Positions 10,883-48,440 of a stretch of DNA of 64,000 nt are shown piece after piece. The DNA lies in contig CAJNDS010002178.1 in NCBI GenBank assembly GCA_905221605.1, forward strand, positions 341,693 through 405,692. Direction: 5' to 3'. Both the position numbers and the translations under genes were made by a program. The notes beneath the pieces are model-generated. The model saw only the letters and a program-made list of their open reading frames with translations, had not been told where the DNA came from and searched no databases. Origin of the DNA: Symbiodinium natans. Its lineage: Eukaryota > Sar > Dinophyceae > Suessiales > Symbiodiniaceae. Every line of letters starts with the position of its first letter. Positions within the stretch are counted from its first letter, which is position 1.

Positions 10883-11305
10883 ACCCTAAACCCTAAACCC
10901 CAAACCCCAAACCCTAAACCCCAAAACCCTCAACTCCAAACCCCAAGCCCCCAACACCGAGCCCTAAACGATGAGCCAGAGTCCATGACGCTGACTTGTG
11001 CCAGAACCCCCCCCCCAAACTTAGGGTTTAGGGTTTAGGGTTTAGGGCTACCCCCAAAACTTCTCCACCGCATGAAGACCGCCATCGATGGAGTCGCCAG
11101 GTTTTTAGGGCCTCAGAAACCCTAAACCCTAAACCCTAAACCCTAAACCCTAAACCCTAAACCCTAAACCCTAAACCCTAAACCCTAAACCCTAAACCCC
11201 TCGAACCCTACACCCCTCAAACCCACGACTGTCGCAGGCCTTCGGCTTCGTAGTTCTGGTCACGGGCACGCTGACGCAACTTGGCGGGAGGATCCACTCC
11301 CCCAG
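658..11305 (+). CDS. Drug/metabolite transporter superfamily protein, C-terminal part, five micro-exons
   Basis: Spliced gene, incomplete at the 5' end. Exons 658-695, 1996-2067, 4268-4347, 5323-5378 and 11238-11305 join without frame breaks: the phases left and taken are 2+1, 2+1, 1+2, 0+0. Donors are GC, GC, GA, GT, GT; every acceptor is AG. The joined ~100 residues hold hydrophobic helices with a GMMVTKRLSQLQVFRAVSTN stretch, then NLQSLFVWLIDLGLFYG and AFGFVVLVTGTLTQ, the order seen at the C-terminal end of SLC35/EamA-type transporters (helix, VTK-type loop, helix with FVWL, last helix with GF-VLL-GT). Such proteins move nucleotide sugars, metabolites or drugs across membranes; the substrate cannot be told. 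The last exon lies beyond the whole RCC1 gene (6056-8000), so either that gene is nested in a 5.9 kb intron or 11238-11305 belongs to a second paralogue. The family call is from memory of motifs. Confidence 0.6.
985..1234. mobile_element. Family A inverted-repeat element with telomeric array inside
   Basis: Left end CTACTTTGGAGGTTCATGG, right end CCATGAACCTTCAAGTAG, with an internal CCCTAAA array (1077-1193). Shows the array nested between the element's ends, inside the transporter intron. Confidence 0.7.
1996..2067 (+). CDS. Transporter exon, membrane helix
   Basis: Acceptor CTTAG, donor GCTTGGGG. It encodes a hydrophobic helix (LFLYLLGLWGLNALGMMV) followed by TKRL. The first ~20 bases of this exon recur, nearly identical, at 1817-1838 on the far side of the telomeric array. 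Confidence 0.6.
   Translation, partial: DPLPLPPWPLGLERPGHDGHQAP
3112..3341. repeat. Interstitial CCCTAAA array
   Basis: Over 200 bp of CCCTAAA heptamers with only a few variant units. Transporter intron. Confidence 0.95.
3344..3412 (+). CDS. Unassigned exon-like island
   Basis: Open frame MSRATVRSQGISAVPLAEIA SLL between CCCTAAA and TTTAGGG arrays. No family recognised; it lies in the transporter intron 2068-4267. Confidence 0.3.
3570..3730. repeat. 8-bp AT-rich satellite (AAATAAGT)
   Basis: About 20 units of AAATAAGT/AAATAAGC, followed by (TA)n at 3778-3810. The minus-strand FTYLLIYL frames here are products of the satellite. Confidence 0.9.
4268..4347 (+). CDS. Transporter exon, FRAVSTNLQSLFVWLIDLGLFY
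   Basis: Acceptor CTCAG; donor GACGGC, a non-canonical GA donor. The leading C completes the AGC serine codon begun by the previous exon. Contains VFRAVSTNLQSLFVWLIDLG, typical of a late helix in SLC35-like transporters. Confidence 0.65.
4377..4740. repeat. Interstitial CCCTAAA/CCCTGAA array
   Basis: Long array with runs of variants (CCCTGAA, CCCGAAA, GCCTAAA), the variants being clustered, which suggests local unit amplification. Confidence 0.9.
5323..5378 (+). CDS. Transporter exon, loop before last helix
   Basis: Acceptor CGCCAG; GA completes the glycine codon left by the previous exon. Encodes VGNGWGFPVGEAPSRFEI, matching the lumenal loop that precedes the final helix in this family. 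Donor GTGGGGTTTAGGG runs straight into telomeric repeat. Confidence 0.55.
5815..5890. mobile_element. Family C element, right arm
   Basis: Holds TAGGGTCCCTTTATAACTAT and TCTAATTATTAAGGCCCCTA, shared with copies at 21309-21417, 21885-21994, 24108-24205 and 50776-50965. Lies ~170 bp before the RCC1 start codon. Confidence 0.6.
6056..7229 (+). CDS. RCC1-repeat gene, exon 1
   Basis: Holds the ubiquitin-like region and most propeller repeats (eight or so WG motifs). It ends GGG A at 7229; reading on to the stop at 7258 would enter the intron. In this exon the minus-strand frames at 5974-6492 and 6455-6763 are shadows. Confidence 0.9.
6056..8000 (+). CDS. RCC1-repeat protein with N-terminal ubiquitin-like region, four exons
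   Basis: Exons 6056-7229, 7352-7431, 7632-7740 and 7925-about 8000 join in frame with no stop. The start is ATG at 6056 (MSSIELRVALLSGEQ), not the in-frame ATG at 5966, because a ubiquitin-like beta-grasp segment begins at MSSIEL (about residues 1-75: I-ELRVALLSGE...TIGELREVAQKRF...LLQAGVKENDVIT). About ten RCC1-like repeats of ~42 residues follow, each with the pattern AFAAIRxDGSVVSWG then GGxxxxVRxQLxNV. The fold is a beta-propeller; such proteins are protein-interaction or exchange-factor-like modules and the exact role is unknown. The frame continues to about 8000, where QL is followed by GGCCGG and telomeric TTTAGGG; the next exon was not found, so the 3' end is open or truncated. Upstream lies an arm of element family C and a GC-rich tract. 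Confidence 0.9.
7230..7351 (+). other. Intron 1 of RCC1 gene: family D inverted-repeat element
   Basis: GT...AG intron that is itself an insertion. GTGT at 7230-7233 is repeated at 7352-7355 (target-site duplication). Inside are terminal inverted repeats: CTTACTGCTGGTTAGTAGGG at the left and its imperfect complement ending CCAACAGTAAG at the right. Removal restores GGG AGT GTG CGC AAG, an unbroken RCC1 repeat. A second copy of the same family is at 14566-14678. Confidence 0.9.
7352..7431 (+). CDS. RCC1-repeat gene, exon 2
   Basis: Encodes VRKQLHNVTDVNVTEGAFAA and LRGDGS; the repeat is completed by VVSWG in exon 3. Both junctions are in frame. Confidence 0.9.
7432..7631 (+). other. Intron 2 of RCC1 gene: inverted-repeat element carrying a telomeric array
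   Basis: GT...AG. GTCG is duplicated at 7432-7435 and 7632-7635. The element ends are CTTGGTAGCCCAGT and, at the right, ACTGGGCTACCCAG, a 14-bp inverted repeat with one mismatch. The interior is a CCCTAAA array (7499-7594). The acceptor AG comes from the element's end and the donor GT from the duplicated target. Confidence 0.9.
7632..7740 (+). CDS. RCC1-repeat gene, exon 3
   Basis: Encodes VVSWGCPDFGGDSGFVQAQL and then QNVVSIQSTSRAFAAI; joins exon 4 as ATC C|GT TCC GAT GGA, giving the standard IRSDGSVVSWG. Confidence 0.9.
7741..7924 (+). other. Intron 3 of RCC1 gene, telomeric-repeat intron
   Basis: Starts GTTCC and ends CCCTATTAG, followed by a second GTTCC at 7925-7929 (5-bp duplication). 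Nearly the whole 184 bp is CCCTAAA or variants. No inverted repeat is evident at its ends. Confidence 0.85.
7925..8000 (+). CDS. RCC1-repeat gene, exon 4 (3' limit uncertain)
   Basis: Encodes SDGSVVSWGDPIDGGDSSRV then RDQL. The donor could be GC in CTGG|GCCGG or the GT of the first TTTAGGG repeat near 8012. No continuation was recognised downstream. Confidence 0.8.
8001..8492. other. TTTAGGG-type repeats after RCC1 exon 4
   Basis: Degenerate TTTAGGG repeats with a poly-C stretch (8085-8105). No exon recognised. Confidence 0.7.
8493..8636 (+). CDS. Unassigned terminal-exon candidate, lysine-rich tail
   Basis: Frame of 47 codons ending in a stop formed by CCCTAAA. Very basic end: VKPRVVKKPSKKWATGKKGG. 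Could be the last exon of a chromatin-type or ribosomal protein, or of the RCC1 gene; not determinable. Confidence 0.35.
   Translation, partial: DNWLLATQAQTHRGAKPQGSTRSVKPRVVKKPSKKWATGKKGGTESP
8878..9276. repeat. Longest interstitial CCCTAAA array (~400 bp)
   Basis: Almost pure CCCTAAA with breaks near 9000 and 9141-9150. Followed by unique DNA, so it is not a chromosome end. Confidence 0.95.
9360..9458. mobile_element. Family B inverted-repeat element with 8-bp target duplication
   Basis: 99 bp, left end TTGGGATATTTCCCC, right end the near-complement ending CATCCCAC. GGTAGAGG occurs at 9352-9359 and again at 9459-9466, a perfect 8-bp duplication as left by hAT-type transposases. Non-autonomous. 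Confidence 0.85.
11238..11305 (+). CDS. Transporter exon, last helix (AFGFVVLVTGTLTQ)
   Basis: Acceptor GTCGCAG, donor AG|GTAGC. Encodes AFGFVVLVTGTLTQLGGRIH, the final helix of a drug/metabolite-transporter-type protein. It is in phase with the exon ending at 5378, but 5.9 kb lie between them, so a second transporter gene is possible. Confidence 0.5.
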
Positions 11306-12174
11306 GTAGCAGCTTCGAGGTTTAGGGTTTAGGGGTTCAGGGTTTAGGGTTTAGGGTTTAGGGTTTAGTGTTTAGGGTTTAGGGTTTAGGGTTTAGGGGT
11401 TTGGGGGTTGGGGGTTTAGGGTTTAGGGTTCAGGGTTTAGGGCTTAGGGTTTAAGGCTGAGGGTTTAGGGGTTTGGGGGTTTGGGGTTTTAGAGTTTAGG
11501 GTTCTGGCGATTCAGGGGTTTGGGGTTTAGCGTTTAGGGGTTTAGGGGGTGTAAGGGGGTTACGGGCTTGGTTTGGGGTTTCGGGGTTTAGGGTTTAGGG
11601 GTGTAGGGGTTTGGGGGTTTCGGGGTTTGGGGGTTTAGGGTTCAGGGCTTGGGCTTAGGGGTTAGGGGTTGGGGAGTTTGGGGTTTAGGGTTTTACAGTT
11701 TAGGGTTCAGGGTTTAGGGCTTAGGGTTTAGGGGTTTGTGGGTTTGGGGTTTTGTTGTTTTGGGGTTTTGGGTTTGGGGTTCAGGGGTTTCAGTTTAGGG
11801 GTTTTGGCGATTTAGGGGTTGGGGGTCTACGGTTTAGGGGGTTTAGGGGGGGTTTAGGGTTTAAGGGGGTTTAGGGATTAGGATTTGGTTTAGGTTTCTG
11901 ATTTAAATTTTCGTGCGCAGGGTAACATGTGCCTAGCCTTTGTCATGATTTAGTTGCGACTCTTTTGCGGGAGGCTGGGAGGGGGGGGGGAGGGTTGATT
12001 GTTGGCTTGACAGGATTCGGGGTTTGTTAGGCTCAGCGCTAAACCCCTACACCCCTAATGAAACCCCTAACCCTAGGCACTAAAACCTGTAAACCCTAAC
12101 CCCTGAACCCTAAACCCTAAAACCCGAAACCCTAAACCCCAAACCCCTAAACCCTAAACCCTAAGCCCGACCCT

Positions 12175-12290
12175 GAACGGCTCATCTGGGGCTTTATGGG
12201 GCTTGTGGGAGTCTACGGGTTTATAGGGTTCATGAGCTTGATCGCGGCCACGATGGCAGGCTTTCTCCCGTTCTTAGCGGTTGAAATTCC
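12175..12290 (+). CDS. Unassigned membrane-helix exon candidate
   Basis: Open frame with strongly hydrophobic GLVGVYGFIGFMSLIAATMA GFLPFL. Flanked by CCCTAAA arrays. Probably an exon of a membrane protein; family unknown. Confidence 0.4.
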
Positions 12291-12407
12291 CTAAACCCTA
12301 AACCCTAAACCCCAAACCCCAAACCCCAAACCCCAAACCCTGGCCAAGAAATGTTTTTTTTTTCTTGAGGTTTAGGGTTTAGGGTTTAGGGTTTAGGGTT
12401 TAGGGTC

Positions 12408-12540
12408 CTCGCCGACTTTTCGCCAGCTCCGAGTGCAGTTCGTTTGCGGGGGATGATCTCTTGGGACATTCGCAGGTCCCAGACTATCTTCGGGGTCCCT
12501 TATGTTCGTGAACCCCCCCCCCATATACAAGCAAGCACAT
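12408..12540 (+). CDS. Unassigned exon-like island
   Basis: Open frame LADFSPAPSAVRLRGMISWD continuing past 12500. Flanked on the left by TTTAGGG. No family recognised. Confidence 0.25.
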
Positions 12541-12660
12541 TGGGTTGCAGGGCGTTTGGGCTACCCCCAAACCCTCAACCCTAAACCCCAAACCCTAAAC
12601 CCCAATCGCTAGACCCTAAACCCAAAACCCCAAACCCTAAAGCCTAAACCCTAAAGGTAT

Positions 12661-12744
12661 GCCTACGGCAACTCGGTGCAGAGCGCGGCGATTGGGCGCC
12701 TGCCTTCAAAGGCGCACAGCCTCAAGGCCGGGACATGGGCCATT
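12661..12744 (+). CDS. Unassigned exon candidate (AYGNSVQSAAIGRLPSKAHS)
   Basis: GC-rich open frame between CCCTAAA (left) and TTTAGGG (right). May belong with the helix exon at 12175-12290; not proven. Confidence 0.4.
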
Positions 12745-12931
12745 GTTTAGGGTTTAGGGTTGGGGGTTTAGGGTTTAGGGTTTAGGGTTTAGGGTTTGGG
12801 GTTTTGGGGTTTAGGGCTTAGGGTTTGGGGTTTAGTGTTTGGGGGTTCAGGGTCTAGGGTTGAGGGTTTAGGGTTTAGGGCCCATACTTCGGATCCCTTT
12901 AGAGCCCTTTAAGCAAGGGTAAGGGACCACA

Positions 12932-13115
12932 CTACTTGGAAGCTTTTTCGACTTTGTAAGTCTACTTGGTGAGAAACCCTAATATCATCCCCATAACCCA
13001 CCTTACTAAAAACCCTAAACCCTAACACCCCAAACCCTAAACCCTAAACCCCAAACCCTAAACGCTAAACCCTAAACCCTTTTGACTTACAAAGTCAAAA
13101 GGGCTTCCAAGTAAG
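12932..13115. mobile_element. Family E inverted-repeat element with internal telomeric array
   Basis: Left CTACTTGGAAGC...GACTTTGTAAGTC, right GACTTACAAAGTC...GCTTCCAAGTAAG. CCCTAAA array inside at 13012-13079. Other copies at about 24455-24540 and 29505-29613. Confidence 0.75.
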
Positions 13116-13562
13116 GGGCCCATGGTTCCAACCTTAGAACTTTGCGGCCGAAGCTCGGTCGGAGGAGGCGCTCCAAATCCCAAACACCTAAAGCCTGAAC
13201 TCTAGACCCCCTAAACCCTGAACCCCTAAACCCTAAACCCTAAACCCTAAACCCTAAACCCTAAACCCTAAACCCTAAACCCTAAACCCTAAACCCTAAA
13301 CCCTAAACCCTAAACCCCGAAGCCAGTTTTCACCACTCTGTTGTCCAAAATCTCGGTCTGACCCTAAACCCTAAACCCTAAACCCTAAACCCTAAACCCT
13401 AAACCCTAAACCCTAAACCCTAAACCCTAAACCAAAAACCCTAAACCCTAAACCCTAAACCCTAAACCCTAAACCCCTGAACCCCTGAACCCTGAACCCT
13501 GAACCCTAAACCCCAAACCCCAAACCCTAAACCCTAAACCCTAAACCCCAAACCGCTTTGTT

Positions 13563-13866
13563 GTCGAAGCTCGGTCTGAGGAGGCACTCCTGGATGAGTT
13601 CTCGCCGCAGACGGTGAACGCCGGCCTCTCGAGGGCGCCCTGCCAAGAGCTTGAGGGTTTTGAGGGTTTAGGGTTTAGGGCTAGGGTTTAGGGCTTGGGG
13701 TTTAGGGTTTAGGGTTCAGGGTTGTGAGGGGTTTGAGAGTTCAGGGTTTAGGGCTGTGAGGGTCTTCGGGTTTAGGGTTTGGGGCTTAGGGGTTGTCAGG
13801 GCCTTTTAGAGCTTGCGCAGAGCCGCTGGCATCATGCGAATCATGGGATCCGAAAGCCTGCACCCT
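13563..13866 (+). CDS. Unassigned two-exon candidate (SEEALLDEFSPQTVNA)
   Basis: Exon 13563-13645 (VEARSEEALLDEFSPQTVNA GLSRAPCQ) and 13808-13866 join in frame across an intron with AGAGCTTG duplicated at 13646-13653 and 13808-13815. SEEALLDEF...LSRAPCQEL vaguely resembles the ligase IV region before the catalytic lysine, and it lies upstream of the ligase exons on the same strand, but I do not assert it. An earlier near-copy of its first 26 bases is at 13147-13172. Confidence 0.4.
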
Positions 13867-14243
13867 AAACCCTAAAAACGGGGGGGGGGGGGGGGGGGGG
13901 GAGGGGGCAGTGCATAGGGCCCCTTGACAGACTGACAGAAGCGCCGGGAACTGAACCTAGGGGTGATTACTTGGGATGTACCGTGCCCTAAAACCGAAAC
14001 CCTGAACCCAGTTTGTATATATATATATATATACATATGTATGTGTACACATGTTTATATTTACACACAGTATAAAGAATTAAATCAACAGTAAGAAATA
14101 CATAAATACATATATGTATGCACGCACACGACTTTAAGACGTGTTGCGTGCATGAGTCCTTGGACTCAGAGTTCCAGAGTGGTTGCAACCGGAATGGTGG
14201 ACCTGGTCAGGGTTGTTCGGCGTTACTCTAAACCCTAAACCCG

Positions 14244-14369
14244 AAGCCCTGATGGGCTTTTGGGTAGGTGGGCACTTGGGATATGAAGCCCTCATAGGCT
14301 TTTGGGTAGGTGGGCACTTGGGATATGAAGCACTAATAGGCTTATGGGTAGGTGGGCACTTGGGATATG
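14244..14369. repeat. 42-bp tandem repeat, three copies
   Basis: Exactly 3 x 42 bp; each unit ends GGTGGGCACTTGGGATATG. The open frame over it (GFWVGGHLGYEAL) follows from the period being a multiple of three. Confidence 0.9.
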
Positions 14370-14565
14370 TTGTCTTGGATAAGATGCAACTCTCTTACTT
14401 GGAGGGTCCATGCACGTAGTAAGTAGGGATATAAGTACCTCCATTGGGGCGAACAGTAAGTACAAGCATAGTTACCTTAACAAAAATTTCAATTTCTAAG
14501 TCCCCTGATCCTTTAAGTAACCCCCCCAAACCCTTAACGCTCTCTCTCTCTTAACCCCCCCCTTG

Positions 14566-14678
14566 CTTCCTGTTGGCTCGTCGGGAATGAGGGAATGGGG
14601 TACCCTACAATATCCCTTAAGGGATATAGGGGGATATAGGGTATCTCATTCCCTCATTCCCTACTGACCAACAGTAAG
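14566..14678. mobile_element. Family D element, second copy
   Basis: 113 bp, left CTTCCTGTTGGCTCG, right GACCAACAGTAAG; GGGAATGAGGGAATGGGGTA beside the left end. Same family as RCC1 intron 1. Near palindrome centred on TTAAGGG. Confidence 0.85.
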
Positions 14679-14693
14679 CTTAACCCTTAACCC

Positions 14694-15079
14694 ACTTAGA
14701 GGTTCATGGTACTTATTAGCCAATTATAAACTGTACTTATAACCCACTTATAAGCCCCTTAAGTGCCCTAAGATGGGTTATAAGTACAGTTGCAAGTACA
14801 GTTATAATTGGTTAATAACTTTGTGGTACTTTACTGTAACTTTAGATCCTTACCTTTTTTGGATTTATTGGGTTTCTTGTTAAGGCAGCTAAAAGTTTTA
14901 CTTATAGCTACCCTCCTGAGTGCAGCCAAGATAAGTGCTATGAACCTCCAAGCAGGTTCAAAATTTTTAGCTGTACTTATAACCCACTTATAAGCCCCTT
15001 AAGTGCCCTAAGATGCTTATAAGTACAGTTGCAAGTGCAGTTCTCATTGGTTAATAAGTACCATGAAGCTCCAAAGCAG
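14694..15079. mobile_element. Two family A bodies, nested or tandem
   Basis: Repeated motifs ACTGTACTTATAACCCACTT and their complements, with outer end GAGGTTCATGGTACTTATTA at 14698 and CCATGAAGCTCCAAAGCAG at the right. The last AG serves as acceptor for the island at 15080. Confidence 0.75.
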
Positions 15080-15151
15080 GTTCGAGCTGGCAGCATCGAC
15101 TCCTTCGCCTTCATCATGAACGAAGGCGACATGGAGGTCGAAGCTCTCTGA
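15080..15151 (+). CDS. Unassigned terminal exon candidate
   Basis: VRAGSIDSFAFIMNEGDMEV EAL then TGA, directly after the AG of a family A element. GC-rich, clearly codon-like. Family unknown. Confidence 0.4.
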   Translation, partial: VRAGSIDSFAFIMNEGDMEVEAL

Positions 15152-15748
15152 GGAGGGAGGGGTTCTCCGCAACGGACCATGGAAAGCTGGTCCTAAACCC
15201 TAAACCCTACGCCCTAAACCCTAAACCCTAAACCCTACGCCCTAAACCCTAAACCCTAAACCCTAAGCCCTAAACCCTAAACCCGAAACCCGAAACACTA
15301 AACACGAAATCCGAATACCCTAAGCTCTAAACCCCAAACCCTAACAAAATAGGGATACCCCTTTTACACCCGCAGAATCCTCTCCAAGGGACCCCTCAAA
15401 AAGTGTACTCCCCATTTTCGGAAACCCCCCACATGTAAACCCTAAACCCTAAACCCTAAACCCCAAACCCTAAACCCTAAACCCTAAACCCTAAACCCTA
15501 AACCCTAAACCCTAAACCCTACACCCTAAACCCTAAACCCTAAACCCCCCCCAATCTTCGGAAACCCCCACATGGGCTCCCTGCCTCGACTTCGCCCCGC
15601 TGCGGCAACCGTTCCTTGAGGGCGCGCTTAGGCCTTGAGTCGGCTGAGGGTTTAGGGTTTAGGGTTTAGGGTTTAGGGTTTAGGGTTTAGGGTTTAGGGT
15701 TTAGGCTTTAGGGTTTAGGGTTTAGGGTTTAGGGCTTAGAGTTTTCAG

Positions 15749-15814
15749 GTTCCGGCCGCAAGATCTTTGGAGAAGAGCGCCGCTTTCCCAGCCTCAGACA
15801 ACTCAAGGCCCAAG
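15749..15814 (+). CDS. Unassigned exon ending at a GT donor inside family A
   Basis: After TTTTCAG; 22 codons, then GTAGCTGAAGGTTCATGG, which is the left end of a family A element. The right end of that element (CCATGAACCTTCGAGTAG) is at 16403-16420, where an exon-like stretch resumes in frame and ends at a TAG about 45 bases on. Confidence 0.4.
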
Positions 15815-15989
15815 GTAGCTGAAGGTTCATGGGTAGATATGAGGTTTAGGGTTTCACTGTTATTCACATATATTTATATATGGTCCCATACATATACATA
15901 TACATATATATATATATATACATGTATGTATATGCATATGCATATGCATATGCATATGCATATGCATATGCATATGCATATGCATATGC

Positions 15990-16034
<45 letters not shown>

Positions 16035-16420
16035 AGAATATGAATATGAATATGTATATGTTTATGTATATGTATATTTTGGCCTTCTTTTTTGGGATCC
16101 CTAAGCCCCAAGCCCTAGACCCTAAACCGCTTCGGGATCTAGTGTCTCGGGATGAGAGTTTTGGGACCCTAGCTCGGGTTCCGGGTTCCGGGGGTATGTG
16201 GTTTTGTAAGCTAGAGCTACAGAGGTACCCTGCGTATAGCCCCAACTCTTACTACGTACCCGTGAGCCTTCAAACGCCTAAACCCCAAGCCCTCAACCCC
16301 CAACCCTAAACCCTAAACCCTAAACCCTAAACCCTAAACCCTAAGCCCTAAACCCTAAACCCTAAACCCTAAACCCTAAACCCTAAACCCTAAACCCTAA
16401 ACCCATGAACCTTCGAGTAG
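15815..16420 (+). other. Intron made of family A ends enclosing satellite and telomeric array
   Basis: GT...AG, 606 bp. Contains (CATATG)n/(TATATG)n at about 15890-16077 and a CCCTAAA array at 16305-16403. GTAGC/GTCGC at the two borders is an imperfect duplication. Confidence 0.6.
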
Positions 16421-16722
16421 GTCGCAAGGACTGACACCAAATGGTGTGTCATGACATCGTTTTAGCTCTGCGTGCGCCTTCCGGCAAAGAATCTGCGGCA
16501 GCCAAAGGTTCAGGGTTTAGGGTTTGGGGTTTAGGGTTTAGGGTTTAGGGTTTAGGGCTAGGGTTTAGGGTTTAGGGCTTAGGGTTTAGGGTTTTGGGAT
16601 TTAGGGCCTAGGGCTTAGGGTGTTGGGCTTGGAAGATATCGAGTCGTGGGCCTGGATTGTGCCCAAGGGCCCCGAGTCCCAGGCTCTTCAGGGTTTGCGG
16701 GTTGGGTTCCTATCTCAACCTC

Positions 16723-16723
<1 letters not shown>

Positions 16724-16799
<76 letters not shown>

Positions 16800-16963
16800 A
16801 GGAGGAGGAGGGAGGGAGGATAGGGAGGAAGAGATGGAGCGATGAGAGGGAGAGAGGGAGAGAGAGAGAGAGAAAAAGAGAGAAAGAGAGATCAGAGATA
16901 GAGAGACAGACAGAAAGAGCGAAAGAGCGAAAGAGCGAAAGAGCGAAAGAGCGAAAGAGCGAA

Positions 16964-17008
<45 letters not shown>

Positions 17009-17050
17009 TGCCGCTGGAGAAGAAGAACAAGAAAAAGAAGAAGAAGAAGA
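16724..17050. repeat. (GA)n-rich tract
   Basis: Long GAGAGA with GAAAGAGC 8-mers (16913-16968) and GAAGAA units. Open frames of RERERE or SLSLSL type on either strand are artefacts. More (GA)n at 17500-17670, 25115-25165, 30789-30910 and 57996-58042. Confidence 0.95.
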
Positions 17051-17591
17051 AGAAAACAATGATGACAAGCATAGTGATACATATATTCAAACGAAGAAGA
17101 CGAATAAGAAGAAACAGAAAAAACAAACGGGAGGATAATTCAAACCATGAAGCCTTATCCACCCCAAACGCCCAAAAGCTCCCTCCCCCCCTCCCCCCCC
17201 CCCCCACTAGGGTTTAGGGTTTAGGGTTTAGGGTTTAGGGTTTAGGGTAATTTAAGACAGTAGGAACAGGTCTTGGAGAGAGAGCGGGAGAGAGAGACAA
17301 GCCTGAAACCTAACTCCTACTCCCCAAACCCTAAACCTTAAACCAACAGATCTTGGAGAGAGAGCGAGAGAGAGAAACAGAGAACCAACATAAAAGGAGG
17401 ACAATTCAAGCCCCTAATCCCTAAACCCTAGGCCAAAAACCTGCCACCGACACCCCAGGAAAAAGAACTTAAGAACAGTAAGAACCGATCTTGGAGAGAG
17501 ACAGACGGGGAGAGAGAGAGAGAGAGAATCCTGAAACCTAATCGCTAACCCCGAAACCGTAAATCCCAAAACCCTACACCAACAGATCTTG

Positions 17592-17643
<52 letters not shown>

Positions 17644-17745
17644 GCGAGAGAGAGCGAGAGAGAAAACAAGAACAAACTGAGTATAATTCAAACCCAATAC
17701 CCCCTAAACCCTCAGCCAAAAAAACCTCCCCCCCCCCTCGGCCAG

Positions 17746-47329
<29,584 letters not shown>

Positions 47330-48440
47330 GCCCCAGTCATAGGGTCAGGGTTTGGGTTTAGGGTTTAGGGTTTGGGGTTGTTTAGGGTTTTCGGGGGTGG
47401 GGTCCCTAACCCCTATCTAAAATCCCCGCCCCTTACACCCAAAGTTCAATGCTTTTCATCACAGAACGTAGGAATGAGCAAGTGAGGGAGGATAGAGAGT
47501 AGAAATGGGATAGCGAGGGCAACCGAAACCCTAAGTCTCTGAGCTCAATCGTGTAGAGCCCGATAGGGTTGGATCAGGGTTTAGGGTTTAGGGTCAGGGT
47601 GTAGGGTTTAGGGTTCAGGGTTTGGGCTTAAGGGTTTAGGGTTCAGGGTTCAGGGTTAAGTTTGAGGTATCTTCCGTCCTGAGCTGGGGGTAGCGAATTA
47701 CGGCGCAATGCTACACCAGGTGTCAAACCAAAACTAAGCCCAAGCCTGAAACCCTAAGCCTTCTCTTCTTTAGTTGCCTTCCCTTTCGGGTTTTGAACAA
47801 CAGACGCGCTTTGGCGCTTGATCTGTTTTTTTGAAACAGTCCTGCCCGAAACAATCCTGCCCAGACCCCAAGTTGATCCCTAGCCCACAAAAGCCCTCCT
47901 AATCTCCCTAATCTCCCTAATCTCCCTAATCTCCCTAATCTCCCTAATCTCCCTAATCTCCCTAATCTCCCTAATCTCCCTAATCTCCCTAATCTCCCTA
48001 ATCTCCCTAATCTCCCTAATCTCCCTAATCTCCCTAAACCCCCCAAACCCCTGAACCCTGAACCCTAAACCCTAAACCCTAAACCCTAAACCCTAAACCC
48101 TAAACCCTAAACCCTAGACCCCCTTAACCCTAAAGCTACAGAGGCCCCAAAGTTGACCTTGGGGTACCAACCCAAACAAGAGCCCCGGCGGTTACGGTTT
48201 CGGGTTTCGGGTTTCGGGTTTAGGGGTTAGGGTTTAGGGTTTAGTGTTTAGGGTTTAGGGGTTTAGGGGTTTAGGGTTTAGGGTTTAGGGGTTTAGGGGT
48301 TTAGGGTTTAGGGTTTAGGGTTTAGGGGTTTAGGGGTTTAGGGTTTAGGGTTTCGGGGTTTAGGGGTTTAGGGTTTAGGGTTTAGTGTTTAGGGTTCACG
48401 GAGGGGCAGTTCGCGCTTTCAGAGACTCTCAATGCCCCCC
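47330..48440. other. Repeats after the last certain ligase exon
   Basis: TTTAGGG repeats, unique DNA 47430-47570, a 9-bp CTCCCTAAT satellite at 47899-48035 (the minus-strand GRLGRLGRL frame comes from it), CCCTAAA and TTTAGGG arrays. No exon assigned. Confidence 0.7.

Noticed and set aside
15767-16309. 180-codon frame with HMHMHM/YMYMYM
   Set aside because: It reads through a (CATATG)n/(TATATG)n satellite inside an intron; only the first ~16 codons may be exon.
16646-17062. Open frames rich in RE or SL (both strands)
   Set aside because: They are translations of (GA)n; also at 17414-17867, 24967-25338 and 30697-31049.
47723-48046. 107-codon minus-strand frame with GRLGRL repeats
   Set aside because: Product of the 9-bp CTCCCTAAT satellite; a period divisible by three keeps any frame open.
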